A stretch of DNA of 64,000 nucleotides from Cordylochernes scorpioides (GCA_030710605.1 CP092874.1:26310026-26374025); one strand, 5' to 3'. Positions 42,705 through 53,005 are shown, numbered from the stretch's first letter. Notes: generated from the sequence alone by a model not told the origin. Made by a program: numbers and translations.

Positions 42705-42895
42705 TATAATGCGGTTAGTGATTGTAAAACGACATTTGAAAACTATCTCGCATGTGTTTCTTTTCAACGAAAATTCAAAATTTATTTCAAGGAGAAATAA
42801 CGATTATTTCTAACCTTTGGGATGAGGTTTTGAATTTTCGTTGAAAAGTAACACATGCGAGATAGTTTTCAAATGTCATTTTACAACATCTAACC
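42705..42895. repeat. SINE-A tail as inverted repeat
   Basis: ATAATGCGGTTAGTGATTGT, AAAACGACATTTGAAAACTA and TCGCATGTGTTTCTTTTCAA appear on the left and in reverse on the right (GTTGAAAAGTAACACATGCG, AGATAGTTTTCAAATGTCAT). The centre has AGAAATAACGATTATTTCTA. It is a second example of paired SINE-A tails. Confidence 0.65.
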
Positions 42896-43362
42896 ATGTT
42901 GTATGTTGAGCATGTGGTAAAACATTCAATACACATTGAAGGACATATTGAAGACATCAGAAAAAAAAACACACACACAAGATGACGTACTACATCAGTG
43001 GACCAAGTGAATATAGAAAACAAGACGTCCTACCACTAGACAAGAGCTATGGATTGATCATCTTGTGGAGATACGTCAATCATAAGACAGTTTCATACAT
43101 CAAATAACCTTTAACCTTCGTATCTCTGCCAAAACAAAGTTGGTAGATTCGAACAACTGAGAAGTAAGACGCAGATTGAAACGCTGCCAAAAGCCTTTTT
43201 TCTAATGTCCGGCAGGTAATAATTAAAATTGCTGCAGCAGATGGAATACTGACGTGTCAGCAGACAAGTGGCAGACTCCACACCTATATCCTAACACGTT
43301 TACTAATTGAGAGAGAGCGATTGTAAATGTCTATAAACACATGCTAGGTCCTCGACACTGTA
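42896..43362. other. Unannotated stretch
   Basis: No recognised element. Confidence 0.4.
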
Positions 43363-44165
43363 TACACTCATGGACAAAACTTAAACAAGTTGTACCTTTC
43401 AGCATGTATATCGGGATTCAGACAATAACTCTGAAAGATATTACAGTGACCTTTATTGAAAACTTACAAACAAAACTTAAGGAAGTTGTACCTTTTACCA
43501 TATATATCGGGATTCAGACAATACCTCTGAAAGATATTACAGTGACCTTTATTGAAGACTTACAAACTAAACTTAAGGAAGTTGTACCTTTTACCATGTA
43601 TATCGGGATTGAGACAATAACTCTGAAAGATATTACAGTGACCTTTATTGAAGACTTACAAACTAAACTTAAGGAAGTTGTACCTTTTACCATGTATATC
43701 GGGATTGAGACAATAACTCTGAAAGATATTACAGTGACCTTTATTGAAGACTTACAAACTAAACTTAAGGAAGTTGTACCTTTTACCATGTATATCGGGA
43801 TTGAGACAATAACTCTGAAAGATATTACAGTGACCTTTATTGAAGACTTACAAACTAAACTTAAGGAAGTTGTACCTTTCAGCATGTATATCGGGATTCA
43901 GACAATACCTCTGAAAGATATTACAGTGACCTTTATTGAAGACATACAAACAAAACTTAAGGAAGTTTTAACATGTATATCGGGATTCAGACAATAACTC
44001 TGAAAGATATTACAGTCACCTTTATTGAAGACTTACAAACAAAACTTAAGGAAGTTGTACCTTTTAGCATGTATATCGGGATTCAGACAATAATTCTGAA
44101 AGATATTGCAGTGGCTTTTATTGAAGATAACACGAGAAAACCAAGTGTGAACAAAATTGCCTCTG
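43363..44165 (+). repeat. MITE-B-derived array with 96-bp units
   Basis: It starts TACACTCATGGACAAAACTT. About 7 units follow of TTACAAACTAAACTTAAGGA, GTTGTACCTTTTACCATG, TATATCGGGATTGAGACAAT and GATATTACAGTGACCTTTAT. The unit has lost the CACGAGATAACC segment found elsewhere. At 96 bp it is in-frame, giving a 218-codon ORF on plus and 123 codons on minus, neither a gene. The right edge is CGAGAAAACCAAGTGTGAAC. Confidence 0.85.
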
Positions 44166-44499
44166 TCTCCTTACATATTAAAAAAGGTTTAGCTAAAAGT
44201 TGCGAAACAAAAATGACCTGATGATGAGCTAACCCTTGAAAAAACTTGCCATTTTAACTTAATAAAGAAACTAATTGTAATTATCTTGATATTGGTTTAT
44301 GGTGTATATACTAATTGCTATGCATGTACGACTGTGGGTGTTTAGTTGGTGCTTTGGTTACTATATAAGCAGCACCCAATCTTACTTAAAACATCAAAAT
44401 TGGCCGATCCCATGTATGGTCGCTAATCGGATGTTTTGCCAGCAGCACGGATAACTTAGAACTTCCCTGTAAAGAACAACACCTAATTGCAGAGCCAAA
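44166..44499. other. Unannotated stretch
   Basis: No supported feature. Confidence 0.4.
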
Positions 44500-44765
44500 G
44501 TGTCTTTTAGGGAGAGGTGCTTTCTTACCGGAGAGTTACTAAATTGTAAAAATGGTAATTTTTCAAATGAAAACTGTACTTTAGAGAGAGGTGTCCTCTT
44601 ACCGGAGAGTTGCTAAATTGTAAAATGGTAATTTTTCAAATGAAAACTGTACTTTAGGGAGAGGTGTCCTCTTACCGGGGAGTTGCTAAATTGTAAAAAT
44701 GGTAATTTTACAAATGAAAACTGTCCTTTGTAGAGAAGTGTCCGCTACTAAAGGGAGGTTCTACT
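44500..44765 (+). repeat. 84-bp tandem repeat, 3 copies, in a MITE-like unit
   Basis: GGGAGAGGTGCTTTCTTACC/GGAGAGGTGTCCTCTTACCG, GGAGAGTTGCTAAATTGTAA and TTTTTCAAATGAAAACTGTA repeat at about 44,512, 44,591 and 44,659. A worn fourth and GGGAGGTTCTACTGTA end the block. Confidence 0.75.
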
Positions 44766-45597
44766 GTATTACGAATAGACTACCAATGGCCTAGCTAAGG
44801 TACCGCTAGACGTTATTTTGGTGGAAGTTTGGCAGTAATGAAAGCTGTGTCGGTCAGTCACGAAGGACCCTGAGGGGATCTTGCACAAGCTACTGGCTAA
44901 TTGAGCTGGCATTGACCGGATGAAAGTGCTGGAAAAAGGGGGCCAACGACCCCAACTTTCCAATGCAACCTCGCTCATTGTTTAGCCGAGATATTGCGGC
45001 GGCAAATTGGTGAATTTGATACCGACCTAATAATCTCTTGGCGTGTGACCTAGGTTCTAATCTGACCATCCCCTGCACAGAGAGAGATACATATTACGTA
45101 AATCCATGGAATATCGACTTGACAAGTCGAGCCTACAGTTCAATATACACAAACAAAGGTTAAAAACCATGTTGTTATCTTTCAGACATGCATTTGTAAT
45201 ATATTGCAGTACTCCATAGAATGTGTAATCTTTCAATAAACTTTGGAGGGAAAGAAGATCTTGATGGTAATAACAACGCGGCTGACTTAAACGCCACCAT
45301 GCATTGTTTACTTCTTTGATAGGGTCTTGTTACGTTTGTTTTCTTTTTGCTCAGGAGTGGGAACCTGAGGTGTGGACTTTGGAGAATAGGCCTTAAGAGA
45401 GGGCCACAAATAACTAAATTAATTGGTTTTTTAAGTGTTGAAGATCAAGCAGATATATAAATATTATTGGTTTCTAAAGTAGGAGGTATCGCCCCGGAGT
45501 GGGCAATGAAGCCTTCTAGGGGACATGGATTGGAGTGTAGTAGTGGGTTCTGAAGCACCCGGGGGTGTTCAGACAGTCTCTAAGGGTTGGCCTATCT
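44766..45597. other. Stretch with a weak tRNA-like patch
   Basis: TTTAGCCGAGATATTGCGGC (44,979) and GACCTAGGTTCTAATCTGAC (45,049) resemble A and B boxes about 50 nt apart, possibly another SINE head. Nothing else was recognised. Confidence 0.3.
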
Positions 45598-45966
45598 TAC
45601 ACTCATGGACAAATTTTAAGGAAGTTTTATATTTTAATGTCGCCGGTCGTCTACTTATTATTTTTTTTTTTTTTTAAAGACAGAGACAATTTTGTTTATA
45701 CTTGGTTATCTCGTATGTCTTCAATAAAGGTCACTGTAATATCTTTCAGAGTTATTGTCCCGATATACATGCTGTAAGGTACATGTTATAACCTCGATGG
45801 CATGTAGGAAAGACAAGCTGATGGCACAAGATGATAGTTCTTTATTTAGTCTGACTTTTATACACATGATGATGCTGATAAATAAATAACAAGTGTCAAT
45901 GACAACAATACCTTGTTGTCAAAACACAATAGTATAACTTCCTTAAGTTTTGTCACCATGAGTGTA
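45598..45966 (+). mobile_element. MITE-B with internal insertion
   Basis: It begins TACACTCATGGACAAATTTT and ends CCTTAAGTTTTGTCACCATG, AGTGTA. GATGTCGCC-like, GTTATCTCGTATGTCTTCAA and CCCGATATACATGC match the founder at 23.7 kb. About 140 bp (45,785-45,925) of unrelated sequence interrupts the TAAGGTA-TAACTTCC region. Confidence 0.7.
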
Positions 45967-46399
45967 TGGGATTCTGGGGGGAACCTATGTCCATAGACAG
46001 TACGGTAGGTGAAAGGAAGGTTGGGAGGAGGAGGTGTCAAGGACCACAGCAGCAATTGTATAATGAGACTGCAGGGGGTAAATTAAACCTGGGCAGCCTT
46101 GGACGTCCCGTTACATACGACCTGAGACATGTCGCCCTCAACATTCAACAATACGCATACGTATTATAGGACGAAGGACATGTCAGAGTAGTGGTTTCAA
46201 TAAATGTAGTTGACGTTCTGGGTATATCACACACACATGTTCCATTTACACATTCATCAAACATATTCCCAACATGAACTCCCCAAATGGCAGGGATCTG
46301 TCTAGATTCAAGGCGGCTTTAAGCTCCTGATCCGGACGTGCCCTCGGAGAGGGCTACGTCGATTGTATATATCTCTCTTCATTCCTACCATTATTATTA
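45967..46399. other. Unannotated stretch
   Basis: No supported feature. Confidence 0.4.
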
Positions 46400-46460
46400 C
46401 CTTATAACTCCCTTTGAATGTAAAGATTGACGAGATGTCAATAAAGTTGTTTAATTGTTA
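46400..46460 (+). repeat. LT2 LINE 3' tail
   Basis: AAGATTGACGAGATGTCAAT then AAAGTTGTTTAATTGTTAATTG. It meets the LT1 LINE below tail to tail. Confidence 0.55.
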
Positions 46461-46461
46461 A

Positions 46462-46553
46462 TTGTCACACACACACACACACAAAAGCCTTTATTAGAGA
46501 CTTGCCCCATACAGATTCTCCCAATGGGTAAAGTAATAATCATCTTGTGTTAT
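46462..46553 (-). mobile_element. LT1 3' UTR of LINE fragment
   Basis: The minus strand reads ACTTTACCCATTGGGAGAAT, CTGTATGGGGCAAGTCTCTA, ATAAAGGCTTTTGTGTGTG. It directly follows the ORF remnant at 46,554. Confidence 0.65.
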
Positions 46554-46900
46554 TTACATAGAAATTGAACTGGCTTTACTCTTCGTCTCAAAGTCATTCA
46601 CTTGTTGACTGGTCCTTACATAATGATAATCTAAAAAAATATTATAATAAACTATTGCATTAGATTTGTTTGCTGATATTTTTGAAAGCAATACGTAGGG
46701 TGAAATGTTGGTACATTTAATTTGTTGATATAGGGCCTTCCTCTCTGTATCAAGGGCTGTACAATTAAGCAGGTAATAGGGGAGTTCTTCAGTAATTTCC
46801 TTATCACAAAGTGTACATATTAAGTTTTTGGCCTCAAACGTCAGAACGTGGTTTTTACATTCTGGGTATATCAGAAACGGGTGTTCAATCAGATAAACTG
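46554..46900 (-). pseudogene. LINE ORF2 C-terminal fragment, open
   Basis: An uninterrupted minus reading of about 110 codons includes WSVYLIEHPFLIYPECKNH, LICTLCDKEITEELPYYLLN, CTALDTERKALYQQIKCT, and stops at 46,554. C-x-x-C ... x-LL-x-C is the LINE terminal finger, with the usual His replaced by Tyr (PYYLLNC). The LT1 3' UTR follows directly, linking this tail to its protein. 5'-truncated. Confidence 0.65.
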
Positions 46901-46905
46901 ACCAA

Positions 46906-47080
46906 ATTCACACAAATTTCAAAGTACGGACACAACGCTAGCTTAAGATTGGCGACGATTTCATGAAAGGATTTTTTAGATGCTAAATATGGGTTATATT
47001 TGGAGTGCACAAAATAAACATGTTGGGCAAATATGCTTCAAATCGTGATACTGGATATTAAATACAATATTGTAACAAAG
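46906..47080. other. Unannotated
   Basis: No supported feature. Confidence 0.3.
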
Positions 47081-47365
47081 TACACCTATCCCCCGATTTA
47101 CACGGTAGATACGTTCCTGAGAAAAACGTGTAAATCGGGGGATAGGTGTACACAGAAATAAAAATAAAATGCATTGACAGGTTAAAATATGTAGTCAGCA
47201 CATAAGCTCGGGATTCCTCGTGAGATGTGTACACAGCGCATGTGTTCAATCACAGTAGCATTTAGTATAGTGCGATAAAAACAGAAGAAAAAAAAATTAT
47301 TTGGAAAACCGTGTAAAAGCGAAAACGTGTAAAACAAGTACCGTGTAAATCGGGGGATAGGTGTA
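47081..47365 (-). mobile_element. MITE-C copy 3
   Basis: Inverted relative to copies 1 and 2: TACACCTATCCCCCGATTTA at 47,081, then CGTGTAAATCGGGGGATAGG internally at 47,128 and AAATCGGGGGATAGGTGTA at 47,365. A conserved 60-codon reading is shared with copy 2 only because the DNA is shared. Confidence 0.8.
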
Positions 47366-47799
47366 TTTATTATTTTATTTACAGAGTATCAATTTCAATT
47401 TTTATATTTAGCTACTCTTTAAACTTCCCTCATTGCTTATCTTTTGTTTACCATTCATAGTTTTGTTCTTGCCTGAAATAAATTGCTTTCTCATCCTGAA
47501 GTTTGTCTTCCCTAATTTTCCACGTGGCAATATGGAACCTATCAATTTTAGAATAACATCGATATTTTGCGACAAAAAATGATGCCAAGTTCTCCACCAT
47601 GTTGCCGTTGATAATTCAAGGCCAAACTTTATATAGGTCACAAAGTTATTTTCTCAAGAATGTTTAAACAATAAATAGTTTTAAGATTATTAATCCATCA
47701 TCTACCGGTATTTCGTACAGGTTGGGCTGACCGGAGGACCCGCTCATCGCCTGGGAAAGAAGGCTCACTCGCCGGGGCACATCCCCCGCATGATCATCT
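47366..47799. other. Unannotated stretch
   Basis: No supported feature. Reading AGACAAACTTCAGGATGAGA on minus resembles a phrase at 11,033 (GGAAGACAAACTTCAAGATG), suggesting a low-copy shared repeat. Confidence 0.35.
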
Positions 47800-47872
47800 A
47801 TATTTTAGTTTTATTTCCATTTTTAATGTAAATTATTGACAAGAAGTCAATAAAATTTGTTTCAATTGTCAA
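47800..47872 (+). repeat. LT2 LINE 3' tail
   Basis: TTTTAGTTTTATTTCCATTT, TTGACAAGAAGTCAATAAAA, TTTGTTTCAATTGTC. Confidence 0.55.
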
Positions 47873-47954
47873 ATAGTTTTAAGATTTTAAAATTACCCTG
47901 TATCTATCCACACCTGATGTTCATTCCCAACAGACAAAAAAAAAAATCTCCTGA

Positions 47955-48030
47955 TTGGTCAACGGAAAGTTGTTTATGGCTTACGCCATCTATCGGATTT
48001 ATTATATCAAATCATTGATTATTTTTCAAT
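47955..48030 (-). repeat. HH-repeat arm fragment
   Basis: On minus: CCGATAGATGGCGTAAGCCA followed by TAAACAACTTTCC, equivalent to the GATGGCGCAAGCCATCAGCA arm of the 48.9-kb element. No hammerhead core. Confidence 0.45.
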
Positions 48031-48229
48031 TTAGAATTCCAGAATGCACTGACCAAATAACTCTTCATGATAAATCAAGAGAAGTCCACTATGTACCATT
48101 CAACGAGAGGTACAGGTTGTATCTTAACGACCAAAAAAAGAAGCTGGACCTAAAAGCTTCCTGAAAAAATCAAGGAATGGATATATAAAAGGTTAAAACT
48201 ATAGAATTAATAAAAGTTTGTTTTCGACA

Positions 48230-48475
48230 GACACAACCCGGGATCGAATGCCACATTGGACACCTTTTTTTCTAATAAAAAAATGTTGCAATGGCCCGCC
48301 ATTCTTTCAAAAATCTAATCCCACCAGCGAGTGCAAGTAACCAAACGGGGCTTTAACACACTAACCGCTTTTCACATGTGTAGACATGTGGTGCACTTAC
48401 AGTAAAAGCAATCGCTAACTTCTACCCATCATGATTATCATGGCCTGTACCTCGTATATTAGGGATAACAATTTT
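48230..48475 (+). mobile_element. SINE-C copy
   Basis: ACCCGGGATCGAATGCCACA, TTGGACACCTTTTTTTCTAA, CAGCGAGTGCAAGTAACCAA, TTTTCACATGTGTAGACATG, TGGTGCACTTACAGTAAAAG, CATGATTATCATGGCCTGTA. The 5' half of the tRNA head is lost. Confidence 0.7.
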
Positions 48476-48871
48476 TTTAAAAAATCAATAAAAAGTACAA
48501 ATATACATACATATATAGGCAATGAAGTATCTATCCCAGCGATGATATAAATACGGTGTGAGTGGCCAGCGGGTGTCCTTCGGTCCCCGACAGAGCGGAA
48601 TTTGCATACGGCAGGAGGCGAATATTAATGGCGCCGGGAAGGTGTTACTGAGTAGCACCTCCCGGAACCGGCCGTTTATTTCCTGTCCCTCCGTGGTATT
48701 GTCTGGGGTGAGCCTTGACAGGTTTGATATGGTTCGTGGAGATTTACACAACTCCCTAAAATCTCTTTTTACATAGAGAGAAGGCTCGACCAAGACAGAC
48801 GTTTTAGTTTCGAATTGCTTCTGGGTCGTTTCGCGCGTCAGTATGTGAAACTAAGAACTTAGGTATATCAA
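48476..48871. other. Unannotated stretch
   Basis: GC-richer at 48,560-48,740, with ORFs on both strands that lack a known domain. Confidence 0.35.
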
Positions 48872-49230
48872 AGGGAAATTGTACAGGGATCAGGTGGATA
48901 AATTAAGAAAAAAAAAGGCATTTCCTGATCGTGCAATGGCTTGCGCCATCTGTTGGAAAAAATATCAACTAATCGTTGATTTTTTAATTATTCCTTAATT
49001 ATAGCCAAACACCTATTTTTGATTGATAATGAATTAATTAAACATCACGCTGACGAGGGGACCAACAGCCCGAAACGCATACGTGGTTAGCTTTACTTGA
49101 TTAATCAAGAATAGGTATTTGGGCAAATCAGGAATAATTAAAAAAATCATTAACGATTAGTTAATTTTTATTCCGACAAATGGCGCAAGCCATCAGCAAC
49201 TTTTAGTTACACGATCAAGAGATGCTTAAA
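48872..49230 (+). mobile_element. HH-repeat element, near complete
   Basis: Left end AAAAAGGCATTTCCTGATCG, CAATGGCTTGCGCCATCTGT, AATTATTCCTTAATTATAGC, CACCTATTTTTGATTGATAA, then the hammerhead. The right side mirrors it: AATCAAGAATAGGTATTTGG, AATCAGGAATAATT, AATGGCGCAAGCCATCAGCA and CACGATCAAGAGATGC. The ribozyme therefore sits in the loop of a roughly 150-bp inverted repeat. No ORF. Penelope-like affiliation is inferred from the hammerhead and needs a linked reverse transcriptase to confirm. Confidence 0.65.
49044..49087 (+). ncRNA. Hammerhead ribozyme motif, copy 2
   Basis: Stem I ATCACG/CGTGGT (one T-G wobble), core CTGACGA (position 7 is free in hammerheads), a stem II of three G-C pairs in GGGGACCAACAGCCC, GAAA at 49,072-49,075, minimal stem III CGCA, and UA as the cleavage dinucleotide at 49,080-49,081. 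All invariant core bases are present. This is the best candidate for activity in the window. Confidence 0.8.
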
Positions 49231-49644
49231 GTATATCAGTTCAAAATTTATGAAAAAATCTTCAGAATTTGTCAGAGAGACGTTTAGCTGGTAAAATGTA
49301 TAGCTAAGTTAATTCTATAACCAAAATATAAGATAGATGTGGGGGGGAGAAATCCGACCACACCTCCCTGCGGTCCCTCCTGGACCCTTGGAATATTCGA
49401 CCAAATTCTGGTTCGTTTCCAAGGTGACTAACGTGGCAACGACACCCATTTTCCAATGAAGAGCAAAGATAGTGGATATTGCTGCTGCTGTGATGGAGAT
49501 GCATGGAGACATCTGAGACTCTTCTTTGGACACGACAACAACAACAATATAAGATAGATGTTTGGCCGGGAGGAAATAAAATTTTTATAAAGATCAATTC
49601 TCCTAAAACCGTAGTCTTTAGATGGGCGTTCTTAATTTGCCAAA
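49231..49644. other. Unannotated stretch
   Basis: No supported feature. Confidence 0.4.
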
Positions 49645-51525
49645 GTGTTGCGCTACAGAGCTAAGTCTTAAAGATTTCTATGAAAACTATGGACATAAGC
49701 TTTTAAGATAGTAGAATTACATATAAATATTTGCATCGAGCAAGGCTCTTATACCATATTGTTGCTCATTTCAAAAGGTGGAAATCTTATTAACGAAGCG
49801 TTGCACCACAGAGCTAAGTCTTAAAGATTTCTATAAAAATATGGACATAAGCTTTTAGGATGGTAGAATTACATATAAATATTTGCATCGAGCAATGGAT
49901 GCTCTTATACCTTACTGTTGCCCATTTCAAAAGGTGGAAATCTTACTAACGAAGCGTTGCTCCACATACCTATAAGTCTTAAAGATTGCTATGAAAACTA
50001 TAGACATAAGCTTTTAGGATAGTAGAATTACATATAAATATTTGCATCGAGCAATGAATGCTCTTATACCTTACTGTTGCCCATTTCAAAAGGTGGAAAT
50101 CTTACTAACGAAGCGTTACACCACAGACCTATAAGTCTTAAAGATTGCTATGGAAACCTAGATTTAAGCTTTTAGGATAGTAGAATTACATATAAATATT
50201 TGCATCGAGCAATGCTCTTATACCTACTGTTGCCCATTTCAAAAGGTGGAAATCTTATTAATGAAGCGTTGCTCCACAGACCTATAAGTCTTAAAGATTG
50301 CTATGGATACTATGAACTTAAGCTTTTGGGATAGTAGAATTACATATAAATATTTGCATCGAGCAATGCTCTTATACCTACTGTTGCCCATTTCAAAAGG
50401 TGGAAATCTTATTAATGAAGCGTTGCTCCACAGACCTATAAGTCTTAAAGATTGCTATGGATACTATGAACTTAAGCTTTTGGGATAGTAGAATTACATA
50501 TAAATATTTGCATCGAGCAATGAATGCTCTTATATCTACTGTTGCCCATTTCAACAGGTGGAAATCTTATTAATGAAGCGTTGCTCCACAGACCTATAAG
50601 TCTTAAAGATTGCTATGGATACTATGAACTTAAGCTTTTAGGATAGTAGAATTACATATAAATATTTGCATCGAGCAATCAATGCTCTTATACCTTACTG
50701 TTGCCCATTTCAAAAGGTGGAAATCTTATTAATGAAGCGTTGTGCCACAGACCTAAGTCTTAAAGATTGCTATGAAAACTATGGACATAAGCTTTTAGGA
50801 TAGTAGAATTACATATAAATATTTGCATCGAGCAATGAATGCTCTTATACCCTACTGTTGCCCATTTCAAAAGGTGGAAATCTTATTAATGAAGCGTTGT
50901 GCCACAGACCTAAGTCTTAAAGATTGCTATGGATACTATGAACTTAAGCTTTTAGGATAGTAGAATTACATATAAATATTTGCATCGAGCAATGAATGCT
51001 CTTATACCTTACTGTTGCCCATTTCAAAAGGTGGAAATCTTATTAATGAAGCGTTGTGCCATAGACCCAAGTCTTAAAGATTGCTATGGAAACCTAGATT
51101 TAAGCTTTTAGGATAGTAGAATTACATATAAATATTTTCATCGAGCAATGAATGCTCTTATACCTACTATTGCCCATTTCAAAAGGTGGAAATCTTATTA
51201 ATGAAGCGTTGTGCCATAGACCCAAGTCTTAAAGATTGCTATGGAAACCTAGATTTAAGCTTTTAGGATAGTAGAATTACATATAAATATTTTCATCGAG
51301 CAATGAATGCTCTTATACCTACTATTGCCCATTTCAAAAGGTGGAAATCTTATTAATGAAGCGTTGCGCCACAGACCTAAGTCTTAAAGATTGCTATGGA
51401 AACTATGGACATAAGCTTTTAGGATAGTAGAATTACATATAATATTTGCATCGAGCAATGAATGCTCTTATACCTTACTGTTGCCCATTTCAAAAGGTGG
51501 AAATCTTATTAATGAAGTTTTGTCT
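49645..51525 (+). repeat. 155-bp satellite, 12 copies, related to MITE-A
   Basis: Units contain CAGACCTATAAGTCTTAAAG, GCTATGGACATAAGCTTTTA, GGATAGTAGAATTACATATA, TATTTGCATCGAGCAATG, CTGTTGCCCATTTCAAAAGG and TGGAAATCTTATTAATGAAG. TGCATCGAGCA-type landmarks recur 12 times at 150-160-bp spacing. The segment CTATGGACATAAGCTTTTAG + GA-AGTAGAATTACATATAAA is shared with MITE-A (18.6 kb). Variants such as GGAAACCTAGATTTAAGC occur in non-adjacent units, evidence of higher-order mixing. Confidence 0.9.
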
Positions 51526-51529
51526 CTTT

Positions 51530-51575
51530 TGAAAAAGGATGACACTGTGTCACCGAAACGTCAAGGTTTTTGTTT
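51530..51575 (+). other. Hairpin with GAAACGTC at satellite edge
   Basis: GGATGACACTGTGTCACCGAAACGTC-type sequence (51,537-51,562). TGACAC pairs with GTGTCA, and CGAAACGTC follows. It resembles half of a hammerhead core, but the CUGANGA box is incomplete (GGATGA). Confidence 0.3.
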
Positions 51576-51698
51576 AAGGGTTGATGAGTCTACAATGACT
51601 CATGACTTAGGCTGAAATTTGACAGAATCTCTTATAAAAGACCTCTTTCTAGGAGAGACCGTATTAAACCATGTTTTTTTTAGCGGTTGCTCATGGGA

Positions 51699-52190
51699 GA
51701 TTCTACCGTATTTCCATACTGACAACTAACAAAACTTTCGAGTTTAAATGACGAGTTTCCCATCCGTGTAATGGAAAAAATGATCACAGTAACCTTAATT
51801 TTAAGGGAATGGAAAAAAGATTGATTCTACCGTATTTCCATACTGGCAACTAACAAAACTTTCGAGTTTTAATGACGAGTTTTCCATCCGTGTAATGGGA
51901 AAATTATCACAGTAACCTTAATTTTAAGGGAATGGAAAAAAGATTGATTCTACCGTATTTCCATACTGCCAACTAACAAAACTTTGAGTTTTAATGACGA
52001 GTTTTCCATCCGTGTAATGGAAAAATTATCACAGTAACCTTAATTTTAAGGGAATGGAAAAAAGATTGATTCTACCGTATTTCCATACTGCCAACTAACA
52101 AAACTTTCGAGTTTTAATGACGAGTTTTCCATCCGTGTAATGGAAAAATTATCACAGTAACCTTCATTTTTAAGGGAAAGGAAAAAAGTG
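51699..52190 (+). repeat. 123-bp tandem repeat, 4 copies
   Basis: Starts at 51,699, 51,823, 51,946 and 52,068. The unit has GATTCTACCGTATTTCCATA, CTAACAAAACTTTCGAGTTT, CATCCGTGTAATGGAAAAAT and CAGTAACCTTAATTTTAAGG. Confidence 0.9.
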
Positions 52191-52788
52191 TATCAAAACT
52201 ACGCGATGGCTTTTATAGAGTTCTAATAGGCGAAGAGAAAGAAAACCGTGCCAAATAAATGAAAGCTATTGAGGAATGTGACCGAGAGAGAGAGAAAATT
52301 TGACGAACAATAATGTGACACAAAAAGCTCCGAGGGATCCATCAAAACAAAGAATAGAAGAGCCAATTAAAAGATTAGGTCGAAACGCCCCTGAAAATAT
52401 CAAGTCCTTCCTTTCGACCAGATTTTTGACCTAATTCTTTTAACCCGGTGTAGAATTCTCGATTGTGGTACAACTCCTGTGTGTTGAAGTCTTTTTTCCT
52501 TTAAAAAATATTGATAAAAATGTGTTCGCCGTTTATGCTATTTAGAAGCTTGGAATCTCTGAAAATGCCCACACGTAAACACCAATTTTGAAAAATTTGG
52601 ATAGCCATTCTCTGTGAAAAGAGACTGAACGGTATTATTATCCAAATCTTGACTATTTTTAAAGCTTAATTAAAACTTTACTGTTCTTTGTATTATTTCG
52701 AATTCCATTTATTATGAAAACGCTAAAAAATAGTCAAAAGAGGAGATGAACTGATTCTTAGCGAAAGTTAGACTCACAACAAAATTTT
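52191..52788. other. Unannotated stretch
   Basis: No supported feature. Confidence 0.4.
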
Positions 52789-53005
52789 CTAGTGGACATG
52801 GTATCTGCCCGGTAAGCGGAACACTGTGGGTTCGTTTCCCATCCCTGGACACTTTTATTTTTCCGTTTATCATTACTCTTCACAATTCATCCTTTCATGC
52901 CTTATCCCTAAGGTTGGAAATGGTCGTTATTTCTCCTTAAAACAAGTTTCGAATTTTCGTTCAAAAGAAACACATGCGGGATATTTTCAAATGTTGTTCT
53001 ACAAA
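52789..53005 (+). mobile_element. SINE-A copy, 5'-truncated head
   Basis: CTAGTGGACATGGTATCTGC, CCGGTAAGCGGAACACTGTG and GGTTCGTTTCCCATCCCTGG, then ACACTTTTATTTTTCCGTTT and AAGAAACACATGCGGGATAT. This plus-strand copy confirms the SINE-A orientation. The first 12 nt of the tRNA head are missing. Confidence 0.75.

Noticed and set aside
49645-51525. Tandem gene cluster
   Set aside because: The 155-bp units are non-coding, AT-rich and share sequence with a MITE.
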